The notes beneath the pieces were generated by a model that had not been told where the DNA came from, did no database searches, and was given only the letters and a program-made list of their open reading frames with translations. This document shows, one piece after another, positions 1 to 8,751 of a stretch of DNA of 44,511 nucleotides. Both the position numbers and the translations under genes were made by a program. The stretch's first letter is position 1, and the number at the start of each line of letters is the position of its first letter. The DNA is from Opitutales bacterium (GTDB lineage: Bacteria; Verrucomicrobiota; Verrucomicrobiia; Opitutales; T3Sed10-336): assembly GCA_007130045.1 (NCBI GenBank), contig SLTG01000089.1, forward strand, positions 1-44,511. The letters run 5' to 3'.

Positions 1-66
1 GAGATTCACGGCGGCGGCGGTTTTGCCGACTCCGCCCTTGATGCTGTAAAGGGCGATGACTTTCAT
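1..66 (-). CDS. ParA/MinD-type P-loop ATPase, 5' end only
   Basis: Only the first 22 codons lie in the window; the gene runs off the left edge. They read MKVIALYSIKGGVGKTAAAV followed by NL. KGGVGKT is the deviant Walker A of the ParA/MinD/SIMIBI class, and the surrounding beta strand fits the very N-terminus of such proteins. The ATG overlaps the stop of the upstream CHAD gene (ATGA, 63-66), and a GGAAAGGA ribosome site lies just inside the end of that gene, so translation is probably coupled. ParA-family ATPases position plasmids, chromosome origins, carboxysomes or other cargo on the nucleoid. Sitting last in a polyphosphate cluster, this one may act on polyP granules (inference). The family call is safe; the cargo is unknown. 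Confidence 0.85.
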   Translation of the reverse strand, partial: MKVIALYSIKGGVGKTAAAVNL

Positions 67-1622
67 GTTTGCCGGTCCTTTCCGGAGAACAGGATGTCCG
101 CCCGCTTTCGCACCGCGGGCGTATCCAGGGCGGCGAACGCCTTGCCGAACTTGGCGCGTTCGGCCCGGCGGGCGCGGGCGAGCTCGGACAGCAAGCCGCC
201 GAGCGACGCGGCCAAGCCGGCAGGCGTTCCCTTTTTGCCTTCAGCGACATCGAGGCGTCGCCGAGCCCAGTCCTCCTGGGTGGCGAGGTCGTTGAACCTG
301 CCGAGGATGGTTTGCAGCTTGCGAAACCGCCGAACCAGAAACGCCGTGTCCCCGGGCGGCAGCAGGCTGCCGAAGAACTCCAGCAAGTAGCGAAGTTTTT
401 TGAATTGGATACGCAGATTGTGCAGAGCTTTGTCCGGCGAAACCTTCCCGATCGCCCGGCCGTCGCGAAGAATCCGCTCAAAGCGCTTGCGCAGGAGTCG
501 CTTCCCCACCTTGATCGCCGGCTTGCCCGCCAGGGAACCGGCCCGGGCTGTTTCTTTTTCTAGAAAATGCCGCCATTGGGCCAGGGTGTTGCGGGTGGAT
601 GGGCGTTTCAGAAAGTCCCGGCACTTGACGAAGGCCCGCGCGCGCTCCTTCGAGATTTGCCGGAACAACCCGTTCAACCCGTTCTGCAACTCGGGCGGCA
701 GGAGTGCTTCGAGCGCGTCGCGCTCGATGAGGTGGACATCCAGATCGCGCAGCTTATTGGTGGATTTTTGGATTTTTATCAGTTCTCTGAGAAATTCTTT
801 TTCCACGGAAGACGGAAAAACCCCTTTCACCAATTGCAGTGCGGACCGGCTGCGCCGCAGCGCCACACGAAAGTCGTGCAGGAATTCCGTATCCAGATCC
901 GCGAGCGCTCCCGGAAGGTTGCGTTCCGCGATATCGAGCGAGGCCAGGTGAATGCGGCGGCAGGCGTCCGCCGCGGTGATGCCCGGGGGCAGTTTCAGGT
1001 CGCTTTTCGAGGAGTAGTCGAAGGGCTCGCGCCCGACCGAGGCGAAGGCGAGCGATGCGGGATGCGTCCACGATTCTCCCGCGCGACACCCGGCCTCCGC
1101 CAGGAGGGCCGCTACACGGGCGGCTTCGGATTCGTAGCCCTTCAACGGCGTGAGCCTAAAGCCGGTCGAGGAATCGTCTTTTGCCGAAACATTTTCCAGG
1201 GCAATCCGGCAGACGGTTTTGCCGTCCCGGTTGAGGAGATTGAAGCGTTTCCTGGTTTCGCGAAAGCGGCCCGAGGCCAGGAGTGCGCGTACGCCGCAAA
1301 CCGCCTGCAGCCGCTCCCGCAATTCACCGGTCGGCAGGTCTTGCCGGAAATTTGTTTGTGTGTTTCCGCCGAGGCGAATGCCGGCAACCACCGACCGGTC
1401 ATGAACCCGGGAGAGGATCAGGCGGCGCGGACGGAAAGTTTCCAACAAAACCAATCCTTCTTCGAGGAGCCGCCAGTCGAAAGTTTCCAGGCAATGGGCC
1501 GAAAGCGTTTCGCTTCCGTTCGGAGCAACGGTGAAAAGCCGCTCGATATCGGCGAGCACCCGGTCGGCGAGAGAATCGTCGATCAACCAACAGCGAGCCG
1601 CATCATTCATGGTCGGTTTCAA
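63..1622 (-). CDS. CHAD domain protein with degenerate CYTH-like N-terminus
   Basis: The protein has 519 residues. The C-terminal half is a CHAD domain (conserved histidine alpha-helical domain): FLHDFRVALRRSRSAL near residue 250 and ALHNLRIQFKKLRYLLEFF near 410 carry the conserved His plus Arg/Lys sets that form its basic, polyphosphate-binding surface. The first about 200 residues resemble a worn CYTH domain (the LETFDWRLLEEGLVLLE stretch matches the strand-rich part of CYTH-CHAD fusions) but lack a clear ExExK motif, so catalysis there is doubtful. CHAD proteins are known to locate to polyP granules. The gene follows the stand-alone CYTH gene by 40 bp and overlaps the ParA gene by 4 bp. 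A second ATG five codons in is an alternative start. Confidence 0.9.
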   Translation of the reverse strand: MKPTMNDAARCWLIDDSLADRVLADIERLFTVAPNGSETLSAHCLETFDWRLLEEGLVLLETFRPRRLILSRVHDRSVVAGIRLGGNTQTNFRQDLPTGELRERLQAVCGVRALLASGRFRETRKRFNLLNRDGKTVCRIALENVSAKDDSSTGFRLTPLKGYESEAARVAALLAEAGCRAGESWTHPASLAFASVGREPFDYSSKSDLKLPPGITAADACRRIHLASLDIAERNLPGALADLDTEFLHDFRVALRRSRSALQLVKGVFPSSVEKEFLRELIKIQKSTNKLRDLDVHLIERDALEALLPPELQNGLNGLFRQISKERARAFVKCRDFLKRPSTRNTLAQWRHFLEKETARAGSLAGKPAIKVGKRLLRKRFERILRDGRAIGKVSPDKALHNLRIQFKKLRYLLEFFGSLLPPGDTAFLVRRFRKLQTILGRFNDLATQEDWARRRLDVAEGKKGTPAGLAASLGGLLSELARARRAERAKFGKAFAALDTPAVRKRADILFSGKDRQT

Positions 1623-1662
1623 AGTTCGGGCGGGTCACGGAAAGAAAGAATGCGGAACCGGT

Positions 1663-2163
1663 TCATGGCGGGGGTCTCCGGGAATGATCGGCACTTTGGT
1701 GCTTCCATTCCGGATACGGATGGCGTGCCAGGTAGGCGTTGAAAAAACGCGGGTCCCCGCTGACCTCGCGCTGGACCCAGGGCGGCGTTTCGATCTGGTC
1801 GTCTTCCGCCGTCAACTCGACTTCGGCCATGACCAGGCCCTCGTTGGCGCCGGCGAACAGATCCACTTCCCATAGGCGGCCCCCGTACCGGTAGTGACGG
1901 CGGGTTTTTTCGATTCGGCCGGAGGTCGCTACGGATTTCAGGAGTTCGCGGGCGTCCTCGACCGGGATGGTGTACTCAAATTCCGTCCGCGTCAGGCCGG
2001 AACCGACTCCCTTGAGCGTGAGAAAGGCTTGATCGCCCGCGATGCGCACCCGCGCCTTGATCAGGTCGTGGTCGAGGTAAGCCTGTTCCACCGCGAAACT
2101 CGCTTCGGGCGCGGGCAGCTCGGCGGGATCCACCAAAAATTTGCGTTCGATTTCAACGCCCAT
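1663..2163 (-). CDS. CYTH domain protein (triphosphate tunnel metalloenzyme family)
   Basis: The 166-residue protein opens with MGVEIERKFLV. E4, E6 and K8 form the ExExK signature of CYTH/TTM enzymes, which bind a metal-triphosphate in an eight-strand tunnel. Later strands with alternating charged residues are visible: FLTLKG, RTEFEY, KTRRHY, WEVDLFAG and MAEVEL. Bacterial relatives include tripolyphosphatases, thiamine triphosphatases and class IV adenylate cyclases; this short form resembles the tripolyphosphatase-type members. Length is normal for a stand-alone CYTH protein. It starts 18 bp after the PPK2 stop and ends 40 bp before the CHAD gene, so it is very probably cotranscribed with both. 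The likely role is hydrolysis of short polyphosphates or nucleoside triphosphates; the exact substrate cannot be read from sequence. Confidence 0.9.
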   Translation of the reverse strand: MGVEIERKFLVDPAELPAPEASFAVEQAYLDHDLIKARVRIAGDQAFLTLKGVGSGLTRTEFEYTIPVEDARELLKSVATSGRIEKTRRHYRYGGRLWEVDLFAGANEGLVMAEVELTAEDDQIETPPWVQREVSGDPRFFNAYLARHPYPEWKHQSADHSRRPPP

Positions 2164-2181
2164 GGGCCGCCTCGCTTTCGT

Positions 2182-3084
2182 TCATAAAGCTTTACCCTCC
2201 GCAGTGAGGACTTTGCGGACACGTTCGACCTCCGCCAGTTGCGTCTTGTCGGGTTTCGGGTAGGCGATCGGGAGGGAGCGGAGGGTTTCAATGATAATGT
2301 GGGAAACGATCAAGCGCGCGTTGCGCTTGTCATCGGCCGGCACGGCATACCAGGGCGCCGCCGAGTGTGAGGTGCTTCGCAGGCACTCGGCGTAGACCGT
2401 TTGAAAGGCGTCCCATTGTTCGCGGCTCTCCAGGTCGGCCGGGCTGATCTTCCAGTGTTTCTCCGCTTCCTTCGCGCGGGCGAGGAGCCGTTGCCGCTGC
2501 TCCTCCTTGGAGAGGTGCAGGAAAAACTTCAGAACGCGGGTTCCATTCCGGTGGAGATAATCCTCGAACTGAACGATGTCGCGGTACCGATCGCGCCAGA
2601 AGTGTTTTTGTCCGACACATTCCTCCGGCAGAGGTTGTGCCGCCAGGACGGAGGGAACGGCTTTCACGATCAAAACCTCCTCGTAATAGGACCGGTTGAA
2701 AATCCCGATGTGACCGCGCATGGGAACCCGTTTGGTGGTCCGCCAGAGGAAATCGTGGGCCAATTCCTCCTGGCTGGGTTGTTTGAAGCTGTGAACCTGG
2801 CAGCCTTGCGGATTGACACCGCTCATCACGTGCCGGATTGCGCCGTCTTTGCCCGCCGTGTCCATTCCCTGGAAAACCAACAGGAGCGCGTATCGGCTGT
2901 GCGCGTACAGGACCCGCTGTAGGGCGTGCAACTCCTCGGTGGATCCCGCCAGCAAGCTCCGGTAGTCCTTCCCTGACTTATACAGCTTGTCGATTTTCGT
3001 CGGCTGCTTCGCCAGCTCCAGAGCCTTGGCTTTCGCCCGGGGAGCCGCCACACGGAAATCTTTGGGTTTAACGGAAAGCTTCAT
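2182..3084 (-). CDS. ppk2: Polyphosphate kinase 2 (PPK2) family phosphotransferase
   Basis: The 300-residue protein transfers phosphate between polyphosphate and nucleotides. Visible motifs are the Walker A GMDTAGKDG after LLVFQ, SGVNPQGCQVHSFKQPSQEE, the Walker B-like stretch IGIFNRSYYEEVLI, KFFLHLSKEEQRQRL, and the lid EKHWKISPADLESREQWDAF. The pattern and the length of about 300 residues fit the single-domain group that includes class III enzymes able to phosphorylate both NMPs and NDPs; the class is my reading from memory of family members. The start is set at MKLSVKPKDFRV, as in relatives; an ATG 15 codons upstream (3129) is in frame but adds an atypical tail. It is the first gene of a four-gene minus-strand cluster with CYTH, CHAD and ParA proteins. 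Confidence 0.93.
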   Translation of the reverse strand: MKLSVKPKDFRVAAPRAKAKALELAKQPTKIDKLYKSGKDYRSLLAGSTEELHALQRVLYAHSRYALLLVFQGMDTAGKDGAIRHVMSGVNPQGCQVHSFKQPSQEELAHDFLWRTTKRVPMRGHIGIFNRSYYEEVLIVKAVPSVLAAQPLPEECVGQKHFWRDRYRDIVQFEDYLHRNGTRVLKFFLHLSKEEQRQRLLARAKEAEKHWKISPADLESREQWDAFQTVYAECLRSTSHSAAPWYAVPADDKRNARLIVSHIIIETLRSLPIAYPKPDKTQLAEVERVRKVLTAEGKAL

Positions 3085-3289
3085 CCTGGTTTCACAGAGT
3101 AACCGCCAAAGCCGGAATGACAATCCCAATAATCGCGATGAGGATTGCGCGGCCGGGGAATTCCCCGAAGCATCTTAAAAGCCCGTTGCCGGAACGCGTT
3201 TGCAATATTTTACCTAAATCAACGTCGGGGATTGCCTGAAATATAAAGGAGGGTTTGCCTTGTTGGCTCGAGTTTGGGTATGAGGCGCT

Positions 3290-4330
3290 ATGCTTGACAT
3301 TACGTTTTGGATACAACCACGGAAATTGCGACGGTTTTCCTGGCCGAAGAAATCATTCGTTGGTTTGATGGCGGCGGGGCCAAGCGGTTTCCGCGTCCCC
3401 GGACGGTGTGGGTCCGAAGGATGCGTGATTCGCCATACCAACCGGAATCGTGCCTTCTCTCTCGTGCTCCGCATGCAGGTGCTCGCGCTCCTGGCCCCCG
3501 TGGCGTCGCAGCCGTTGCTGGCGGCCAACTGGGTTGGAACCGAGGATGACAACCTGGTATCGAGTACGAATTGGGACCCCCAGCCGCCCCGGCCAAACAG
3601 CGACGTATTCTTCGATCAGGCGGCCCGGTCGAAAACGGCGTACTTCGATTTCGCGTCCGGCGCCCAGCACCGGTTCGGGGATATTGTCTTTTTATCGAAT
3701 CCTTCCGACAGTCTGGACTCCTACCTGCTCATGGGCGACGAAACCCGGGAGCTTCACGTTCGAAATATCTTCAACCAAACCGATGTCGTTCACCGCTTCG
3801 ACCTCGACGTGCGGTTCGCAAATCGTGGAACTGTGGTCACGCGGGGTGCCGTATTGTTTGGCGGCAACATCGACACGCAGACGGGCAACAACCAGCTCAC
3901 GTTCGGCGGCGGCGGCCAGGTTGTGCTTGCCGCAACGGCAGTCGTCGATTCGAGCACCGAGCTGACCTTGACGGACGAAGTGACGCTGACTCTCGAAGGA
4001 TTTTCGCAATTCGCCTCTCTTAACGTTTCCAACGGAACGACCGTGGTGGATCTGGCCGGATCCGGGTCACTGATCCTGGACAACCTTTTGGTCGCGGAAG
4101 GCTCGTTTCTCGAGATTCTCAATTGGAACGAACCACAGCAGATCCGGGTGAAGAATGAGGTGGCTGATGTCTCCCTCGCCAACGTGCGAGTCAATGGCCT
4201 TCCAGCGGAGTGGAACACGAACACACCCGAGGCCATCACCCCCATTCCGGAACCCTCCAGCTCCTCCCTTGGCGCCGGGCTGGTCATCGGGCTGGCGCTC
4301 TATCTGAGGAGGCGTGTCCGTTCCGCTTGA
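3290..4330 (+). CDS. PEP-CTERM sorting domain protein, secreted, function unknown
   Basis: The C-terminus (PIPEPSSSS, then the hydrophobic run LGAGLVIGLALYL, then RRRVRSA) is a textbook PEP-CTERM signal. Exosortase systems recognise it and it anchors exported proteins in Gram-negative bacteria that make extracellular polysaccharide. The body after ANW is rich in beta-strand, Asn/Thr/Gly sequence (for example GGNIDTQTGNNQLTFGGGGQVVLAATAVVDSS), as in beta-solenoid-like surface proteins. The export signal is AFSLVLRMQVLALLAPVASQPLLA, about 60 residues into this reading frame, so the true start may be downstream (GTG 3425 or ATG 3473) rather than ATG 3290. It is divergent from ppk2 across about 200 bp. 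No exosortase gene is in the window. Confidence 0.8.
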   Translation: MLDITFWIQPRKLRRFSWPKKSFVGLMAAGPSGFRVPGRCGSEGCVIRHTNRNRAFSLVLRMQVLALLAPVASQPLLAANWVGTEDDNLVSSTNWDPQPPRPNSDVFFDQAARSKTAYFDFASGAQHRFGDIVFLSNPSDSLDSYLLMGDETRELHVRNIFNQTDVVHRFDLDVRFANRGTVVTRGAVLFGGNIDTQTGNNQLTFGGGGQVVLAATAVVDSSTELTLTDEVTLTLEGFSQFASLNVSNGTTVVDLAGSGSLILDNLLVAEGSFLEILNWNEPQQIRVKNEVADVSLANVRVNGLPAEWNTNTPEAITPIPEPSSSSLGAGLVIGLALYLRRRVRSA

Positions 4331-4595
4331 TTTTAAATGCCGGTTAAGGTGGAAAATTTACCCGGACACTGCAAAAATCACAGCACCGAGCACAATGTCC
4401 GGCAGACTGCCACGGATGAAATATCATTGCAGAATAAGGGCATGAGGCTCCTGAGAAGTGTCCGGTCCCGCCGGCAAGAAGGGAATTCGGTGGGTATTCG
4501 CCGGCCTTGACAAACTTGAAGCAGATAAACATCCTTCATCCGGGATTAAGCTCGCACAATGCCTGCGCCAAATCGGCTTTAAATATTCTACAACC

Positions 4596-5084
4596 ATGCA
4601 AACTTGGACAAAAATCAGTTGCGCTGCCGCAATCCTTGTACTGGCGGTTTCCGCCGGTTTATCTGCTCAACCGGCCGACCGGGGGCGGGAAGCTCCCGGC
4701 GGCGATACGCGGGAGCGCCCTGCGGATCGTCCGGACGCCGGCAGCCTTCCGGACAGGGCACAGGAAGCGGTGGAGACCGGCGTGGATGCCGCAGCCGGTG
4801 CGGTCGAACGCGCGCATCGGGGAGTCGCACGCAGAATGGAGGCTTTCGAGCGACAGATGGAACGGTTCGAACAAATTCATGCCCGCAGAACCGCCCAGTT
4901 GCAGCGGCTGCGCGATCTTGCGATTGAGAACGGCCGGGAGGACGTACTGGAGCGCGTGAATAAGCTGGTCGAGCGGGAATCCGAACGCTACGCCAATCAG
5001 ATCCGCCGCCTCCAGGAGCGAATCGAAAGAACCGCTTCGACTCCGGACGGCGAACAGGAAGACGAAGCCGGCAGCGAGGAATAA
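4596..5084 (+). CDS. Secreted coiled-coil protein, function unknown
   Basis: The 162-residue protein begins MQTWTKISCAAAILVLAVSA with a probable cleavage after GLSAQ. A Pro/Arg/Asp-rich linker (residues about 25-50) follows, then a long charged helix (QEAVETGVDAAAGAVERAHR through RRLQERIERTA) with heptad-like spacing of Leu, Met and Ile, and an acidic tail. This predicts a periplasmic coiled coil. I chose this ATG because the signal peptide starts here; the frame stays open upstream to 4458 but that part is not signal-like. The lipoprotein gene at 5133 follows by 48 bp in the same direction, so the pair is probably cotranscribed. No catalytic motif is visible. It is a hypothetical protein with clear envelope features. 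Confidence 0.7.
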   Translation: MQTWTKISCAAAILVLAVSAGLSAQPADRGREAPGGDTRERPADRPDAGSLPDRAQEAVETGVDAAAGAVERAHRGVARRMEAFERQMERFEQIHARRTAQLQRLRDLAIENGREDVLERVNKLVERESERYANQIRRLQERIERTASTPDGEQEDEAGSEE

Positions 5085-5132
5085 ACCGCTCCGCGCAGAA
5101 CGCGGAAAGCACCATTTAAGGAGGATGTAGCC

Positions 5133-5357
5133 ATGACACGAATTCTGACAATTATTGCCGTTGTTTCCGGACTGTTTCTAGCAGCCGGCTGCGGGCCGCA
5201 AAACGGGGCCGAAACTTATGGCAATGGGGCCGCGCCTGCGCCCGACTACGACGCTGAAGCCCGCGAAACCATTTCCGAAGAGAATATCGACGCCGTTCTC
5301 GACGAACTCGAAGCGGAGATCGCCGCTGACGAAGCTGCGGCGGAAGAGGAGGACTGA
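5133..5357 (+). CDS. Small acidic lipoprotein, function unknown
   Basis: The 74-residue product has a clear lipobox, LAAGC, with the acylated Cys at residue 19 after a hydrophobic run (ILTIIAVVSGLFLAA). The mature part is only about 55 residues and strongly acidic (DAVLDELEAEIAADEAAAEEED). A strong ribosome site, AAGGAGG, lies at about 5117-5124 ahead of the ATG. The residue after Cys is Gly, so sorting to the outer membrane is the default expectation. It follows the secreted coiled-coil gene and ends 20 bp before the convergent DUF2339 gene. Small lipoproteins of this kind are common and rarely characterised; no function is claimed. Confidence 0.8.
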   Translation: MTRILTIIAVVSGLFLAAGCGPQNGAETYGNGAAPAPDYDAEARETISEENIDAVLDELEAEIAADEAAAEEED

Positions 5358-5376
5358 AGCATCTCAGCGTCTACCC

Positions 5377-8300
5377 CTATTCCGGAGGGTCGGGTTTCTC
5401 CTCGAGCCGTTCCCGGAACCTGTGATAAAGGTAGCCGATTCCCAGCAGTACCGCGCCGAGCACCGCGAAGGCAATGATCCGGTAGAATGTGTCCTGGACG
5501 TCGTAGGCGAACACGCGGACCACACACAGGCCCAGCCCAACCAGGGCGGCCATGCGGAACGGCTTGATCCTGAAAACCACTCCCAGAACAAAGAGCACCA
5601 CTGCTGCCACGCCCCACACCGCCGTCGCGTAATCAGTTATCCGAAATACCGGGGTCATTGCCGCAATGTACACCAGCAAAAGCGCCGACCCGCCAGCCAA
5701 CGCGGCAAAGCCTGTTTGCCTTTCGCTCAATTCCCCCTTGTACGGAAGCATGATCAGGGCGAGCCCGAGCGTCGCAATCGCCGGAAGGATCCCGATCAGC
5801 AAAAAGGCTTCGCCGTAAACCATGCCCGGGATCTCTCCGCGATCGTGAAAATCCAGTATCCGAAAATGGGATTCGCGCTGGGCAAGTACCGCCAGCAATA
5901 AGGCGAACGTGCCCCATGAGAGCGAACTTCGCCATCGCCATGCCGCGCCGATGCCCATCGCCCCGACTCCGAGCAAAACCGGAATCCACTGAGGAAAGAC
6001 CGTCTCCCGGACCGCCGCCACATACACCGCGAACAATAACAGCCCTCCCCCGAAGTCGCTTCCCTCCCGATTCATCCCCGTCGCGTCGATCTGCTCGCGC
6101 AGGGGTTTCAGCGCGCCGCCCATCGCGAGCATGTATCCGATGCCCAATAACACGGCAATCCACAGGGCGGCCGGAGAGAACTCCGGCGGCCAGTCCCACA
6201 TCACGAAAACCAGGCCGTAGAAGAAGGGAAGCCCAGACAGGAACGCCAGCCGTGAAACCCGAAGAAGCAACACAGCACCCACGGCCATCCACACTCCAAG
6301 CACCGTCGCAGTCAGGAACCAGGCATCCGGGACGATTCGAAACAGCACGAGCGTCAATGTCAGCAGCCATACCGCGTGAAGAATCGCCTCCACTGCCGGC
6401 GCTCCTTTGTCACCGTTCTGCCAAACGGTCGCAACGGCGGTTGCCCCGCCCAACCCGACTGCAATCAATCCGATCCCGGAGGCAATCGTCGCGCAGGTAC
6501 CCACGTCGCCGTTCCACCCCAAGATGAACACACTCTGTCCGTAAATGAAGGCCAGGGCGGAGGCGGCAAACCACCGATGCTTCGATCCGGCAAGGAACTC
6601 CATTCCTCCGAATGAGGCGATTGCCGCCAGGCTGCAGAAGACGGCATTTAGCGGGCCAAAAAAGACATTGGCGTATGCGATCGCCGATACGCCCGCGCCC
6701 AGTTGCCCCAGGAGGGCGAGCATAATCGCCGGATCGTCATCCTTCGTATCCTCCGCGATGAACCTTCGCCTGACCGCCAGAACCGAGCCAAGGGCCAGGA
6801 TGAAAATGCCTGCCAGGATCACGTTCAATTCTTCACGGCCGCCCTCAAGCGACACATCATAAAGAAACAGTCCAATCGCGAGCGCGATCACACCGTAGAA
6901 AAAGACCTCCAGAGCGATTTCCCTGCGTTCCCGCAGCACCGCCAGCACACACGCCGCCTGCGCGAGAATCCCCAGCCAGCGGACCTCGCCCGCGAAGAAG
7001 GCCACCAGGAAGAGCGCGGCCAGGGCGCTGCCTTTGACAAAGAACCCGGTCGCCGGGGCAAACCCTTCCTTCCTGCGCCGGAACTCTTCGGACGCGCCGA
7101 GCGTCAGAACGGCGAACACGAGATAGAAGACATCGAGCGATTCCGGAAAGAGCCGCCAGGTGAAGAACCACCCGAGTAGCAGTGCCGCCGCGCTGTTTGT
7201 GTAATGGTAAAGCTGTGACGCGTTTCCGAGAAATCCGCGTCCGCCGCGCGCCGCCACGGAATCCACCAGAACAAAAAAGGCGAATGCTCCAGCAATGATC
7301 CCCATGCCAAAGAGGAATGAAGCCTCCTCGGCGCCCGGTATCCATAGATCACCGACAACAATCGCCATGACCGCCCAGGCACCGGCAAGCGCAACCCCCA
7401 ACGGCTGCCGCCATTCCCTCCAGATCAGAATAGCCGCGGCACCCGCCGCGAGGAGCGCAGCCCCGAACATCGCGAAGTTTGTGAGATCGCCCGCGAACGC
7501 GAAGATGCACGAGACGTACCCCAGAAAGATCGCCATCACGGCAACTCCCTGCCGCTGTTTCCACAGGCTGGCCGCGAGGATGATCCCGACCGCAATTGCC
7601 TGGAGTGCGCCTCCCGCCGTAGCGCTTCCGACGATCCGAACCGGCGCGATCCCGTACGCGGCAAACGCGCAGAAATAAATCAGCGCGAGTCCTCCCGCGA
7701 ATACAACCCGTCCAAAGCCCGCGATCTCGGCGTTTCGTTTTTCGAGCCAGGCGCCCGACCCGCAGACCCCGCACGAAACGGCGAACAGAGCAAGCCATCG
7801 CAGCCATGCGGGCGTATCCTGCGCGATATAAACACCGAAGAAAACCGCCGCGATCACCGCCATTACGGTCCCGATCCGGGTTGTCCACCACGCGCCCAAA
7901 CCCGCCTCGCCGCGATCCTCAGCGGCCGGAGGAAGAATGTTTGCTCGTCGAAGAATGTCGAGAAACGGCGTATCGCTTTCGGTATCGCCGGCATTTCCCG
8001 CGCTAAACGCGCGTGCCGGTATCTCGTGGTAGGTCTCCGGCCGCCCGGCGTCTTCCTCCGGTTCAGAAATGGATGGTGTCGGCTGTTTGGGACTCGCGGA
8101 ACGCCGCGCCGCGAGAAACGCTTCGGCCGGATCGGCCCGGGCAGCCGTTCCTTCGCCGTGTTCAAACTGCGGCTCGGGAGCTTTGGTATTCCCGGGTTCA
8201 GCGCCCGCATTCGACGCTTCCGGCTGCGGACCAGCGCTCGGAGCGCGGGAATCCGTTTCACGAACCGTCGATCGGAGCCGGATGAACTCACCTTTCAGCC

Positions 8301-8424
8301 CTTCGAGTTCCCGTTCGAGTTCTTTGGTCCGGTTCGCATTCCGGATTGCCGCGACAAGCGCCGTGATCGCGATCAATGGAACCGCGCCTGCGGCAACCAG
8401 AATCAAAATAAGCAACGCGTCCAT
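5377..8424 (-). CDS. DUF2339 polytopic membrane protein
   Basis: The 1015-residue protein has an N-terminal membrane segment (ALLILILVAAGAVPLIAITA), a short coiled coil (TKELERELEGLKGEFIRLRS), then a Pro/Ser/Glu-rich cytoplasmic linker to about residue 155. From WWTTRIGTVMAVIAAVFFGV onward there is an almost continuous series of some two dozen hydrophobic helices to the C-terminus. This architecture, including the WWTTRIG-like entry to the membrane part, is that of the DUF2339 family, whose function is not established. It is transcribed alone and converges with the lipoprotein gene. An eight-base-pair hairpin (8461-8482) lies just upstream. Length is usual for the family and no frameshift is seen. 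Confidence 0.88.
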   Translation of the reverse strand: MDALLILILVAAGAVPLIAITALVAAIRNANRTKELERELEGLKGEFIRLRSTVRETDSRAPSAGPQPEASNAGAEPGNTKAPEPQFEHGEGTAARADPAEAFLAARRSASPKQPTPSISEPEEDAGRPETYHEIPARAFSAGNAGDTESDTPFLDILRRANILPPAAEDRGEAGLGAWWTTRIGTVMAVIAAVFFGVYIAQDTPAWLRWLALFAVSCGVCGSGAWLEKRNAEIAGFGRVVFAGGLALIYFCAFAAYGIAPVRIVGSATAGGALQAIAVGIILAASLWKQRQGVAVMAIFLGYVSCIFAFAGDLTNFAMFGAALLAAGAAAILIWREWRQPLGVALAGAWAVMAIVVGDLWIPGAEEASFLFGMGIIAGAFAFFVLVDSVAARGGRGFLGNASQLYHYTNSAAALLLGWFFTWRLFPESLDVFYLVFAVLTLGASEEFRRRKEGFAPATGFFVKGSALAALFLVAFFAGEVRWLGILAQAACVLAVLRERREIALEVFFYGVIALAIGLFLYDVSLEGGREELNVILAGIFILALGSVLAVRRRFIAEDTKDDDPAIMLALLGQLGAGVSAIAYANVFFGPLNAVFCSLAAIASFGGMEFLAGSKHRWFAASALAFIYGQSVFILGWNGDVGTCATIASGIGLIAVGLGGATAVATVWQNGDKGAPAVEAILHAVWLLTLTLVLFRIVPDAWFLTATVLGVWMAVGAVLLLRVSRLAFLSGLPFFYGLVFVMWDWPPEFSPAALWIAVLLGIGYMLAMGGALKPLREQIDATGMNREGSDFGGGLLLFAVYVAAVRETVFPQWIPVLLGVGAMGIGAAWRWRSSLSWGTFALLLAVLAQRESHFRILDFHDRGEIPGMVYGEAFLLIGILPAIATLGLALIMLPYKGELSERQTGFAALAGGSALLLVYIAAMTPVFRITDYATAVWGVAAVVLFVLGVVFRIKPFRMAALVGLGLCVVRVFAYDVQDTFYRIIAFAVLGAVLLGIGYLYHRFRERLEEKPDPPE

Positions 8425-8751
8425 TCACTCGCTCCCGGTATCCATGATTGATGCTCGCAGCCTGCCGGAAGGAGCCGGCAGGATAGCTACGACACTGTGC
8501 ACCCTTACAGAATCGCTCACCAGGATGCGACGCCTAAATCCGACGCCCAGTCCCGACCGCAGGGCACCGGCGTCTCGACAGCACTGCTCGCCCGGCAAAA
8601 CGGTTGATATCCAGCTTCGGCTGACGCCGCGAAGCTCATTGTCAAGGACCTGCTCATTAAATGGAGCGGCGAGCTTTAGCCTGAATAATTCACCGGATTG
8701 CGCAAAAAACAACTTAAGGTATTTTCTATGAATTTGTTATGCTTAAGTCGG
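8425..8751. other. Intergenic stretch upstream of DUF2339 gene, with hairpin
   Basis: No credible gene is present. A hairpin with eight-base arms, CCTGCCGG (8461-8468) and CCGGCAGG (8475-8482), separated by six bases, sits about 40 bp upstream of the DUF2339 start. It could be a leader structure of that gene or a short dispersed repeat. The last 60 bases before 8752 are AT-rich and form the apparent left flank of the group II intron remnant. Confidence 0.4.

Noticed and set aside
567-1742. 391-codon plus-strand frame opposite the CHAD gene
   Set aside because: Shadow of the CHAD protein; no start context and no motif.
3246-3283. Strong AAAGGAGGG ribosome site suggesting a start for the PEP-CTERM gene near 3260
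   Set aside because: The TTG codons that follow are either out of frame or reach a TGA at 3281 before the gene.
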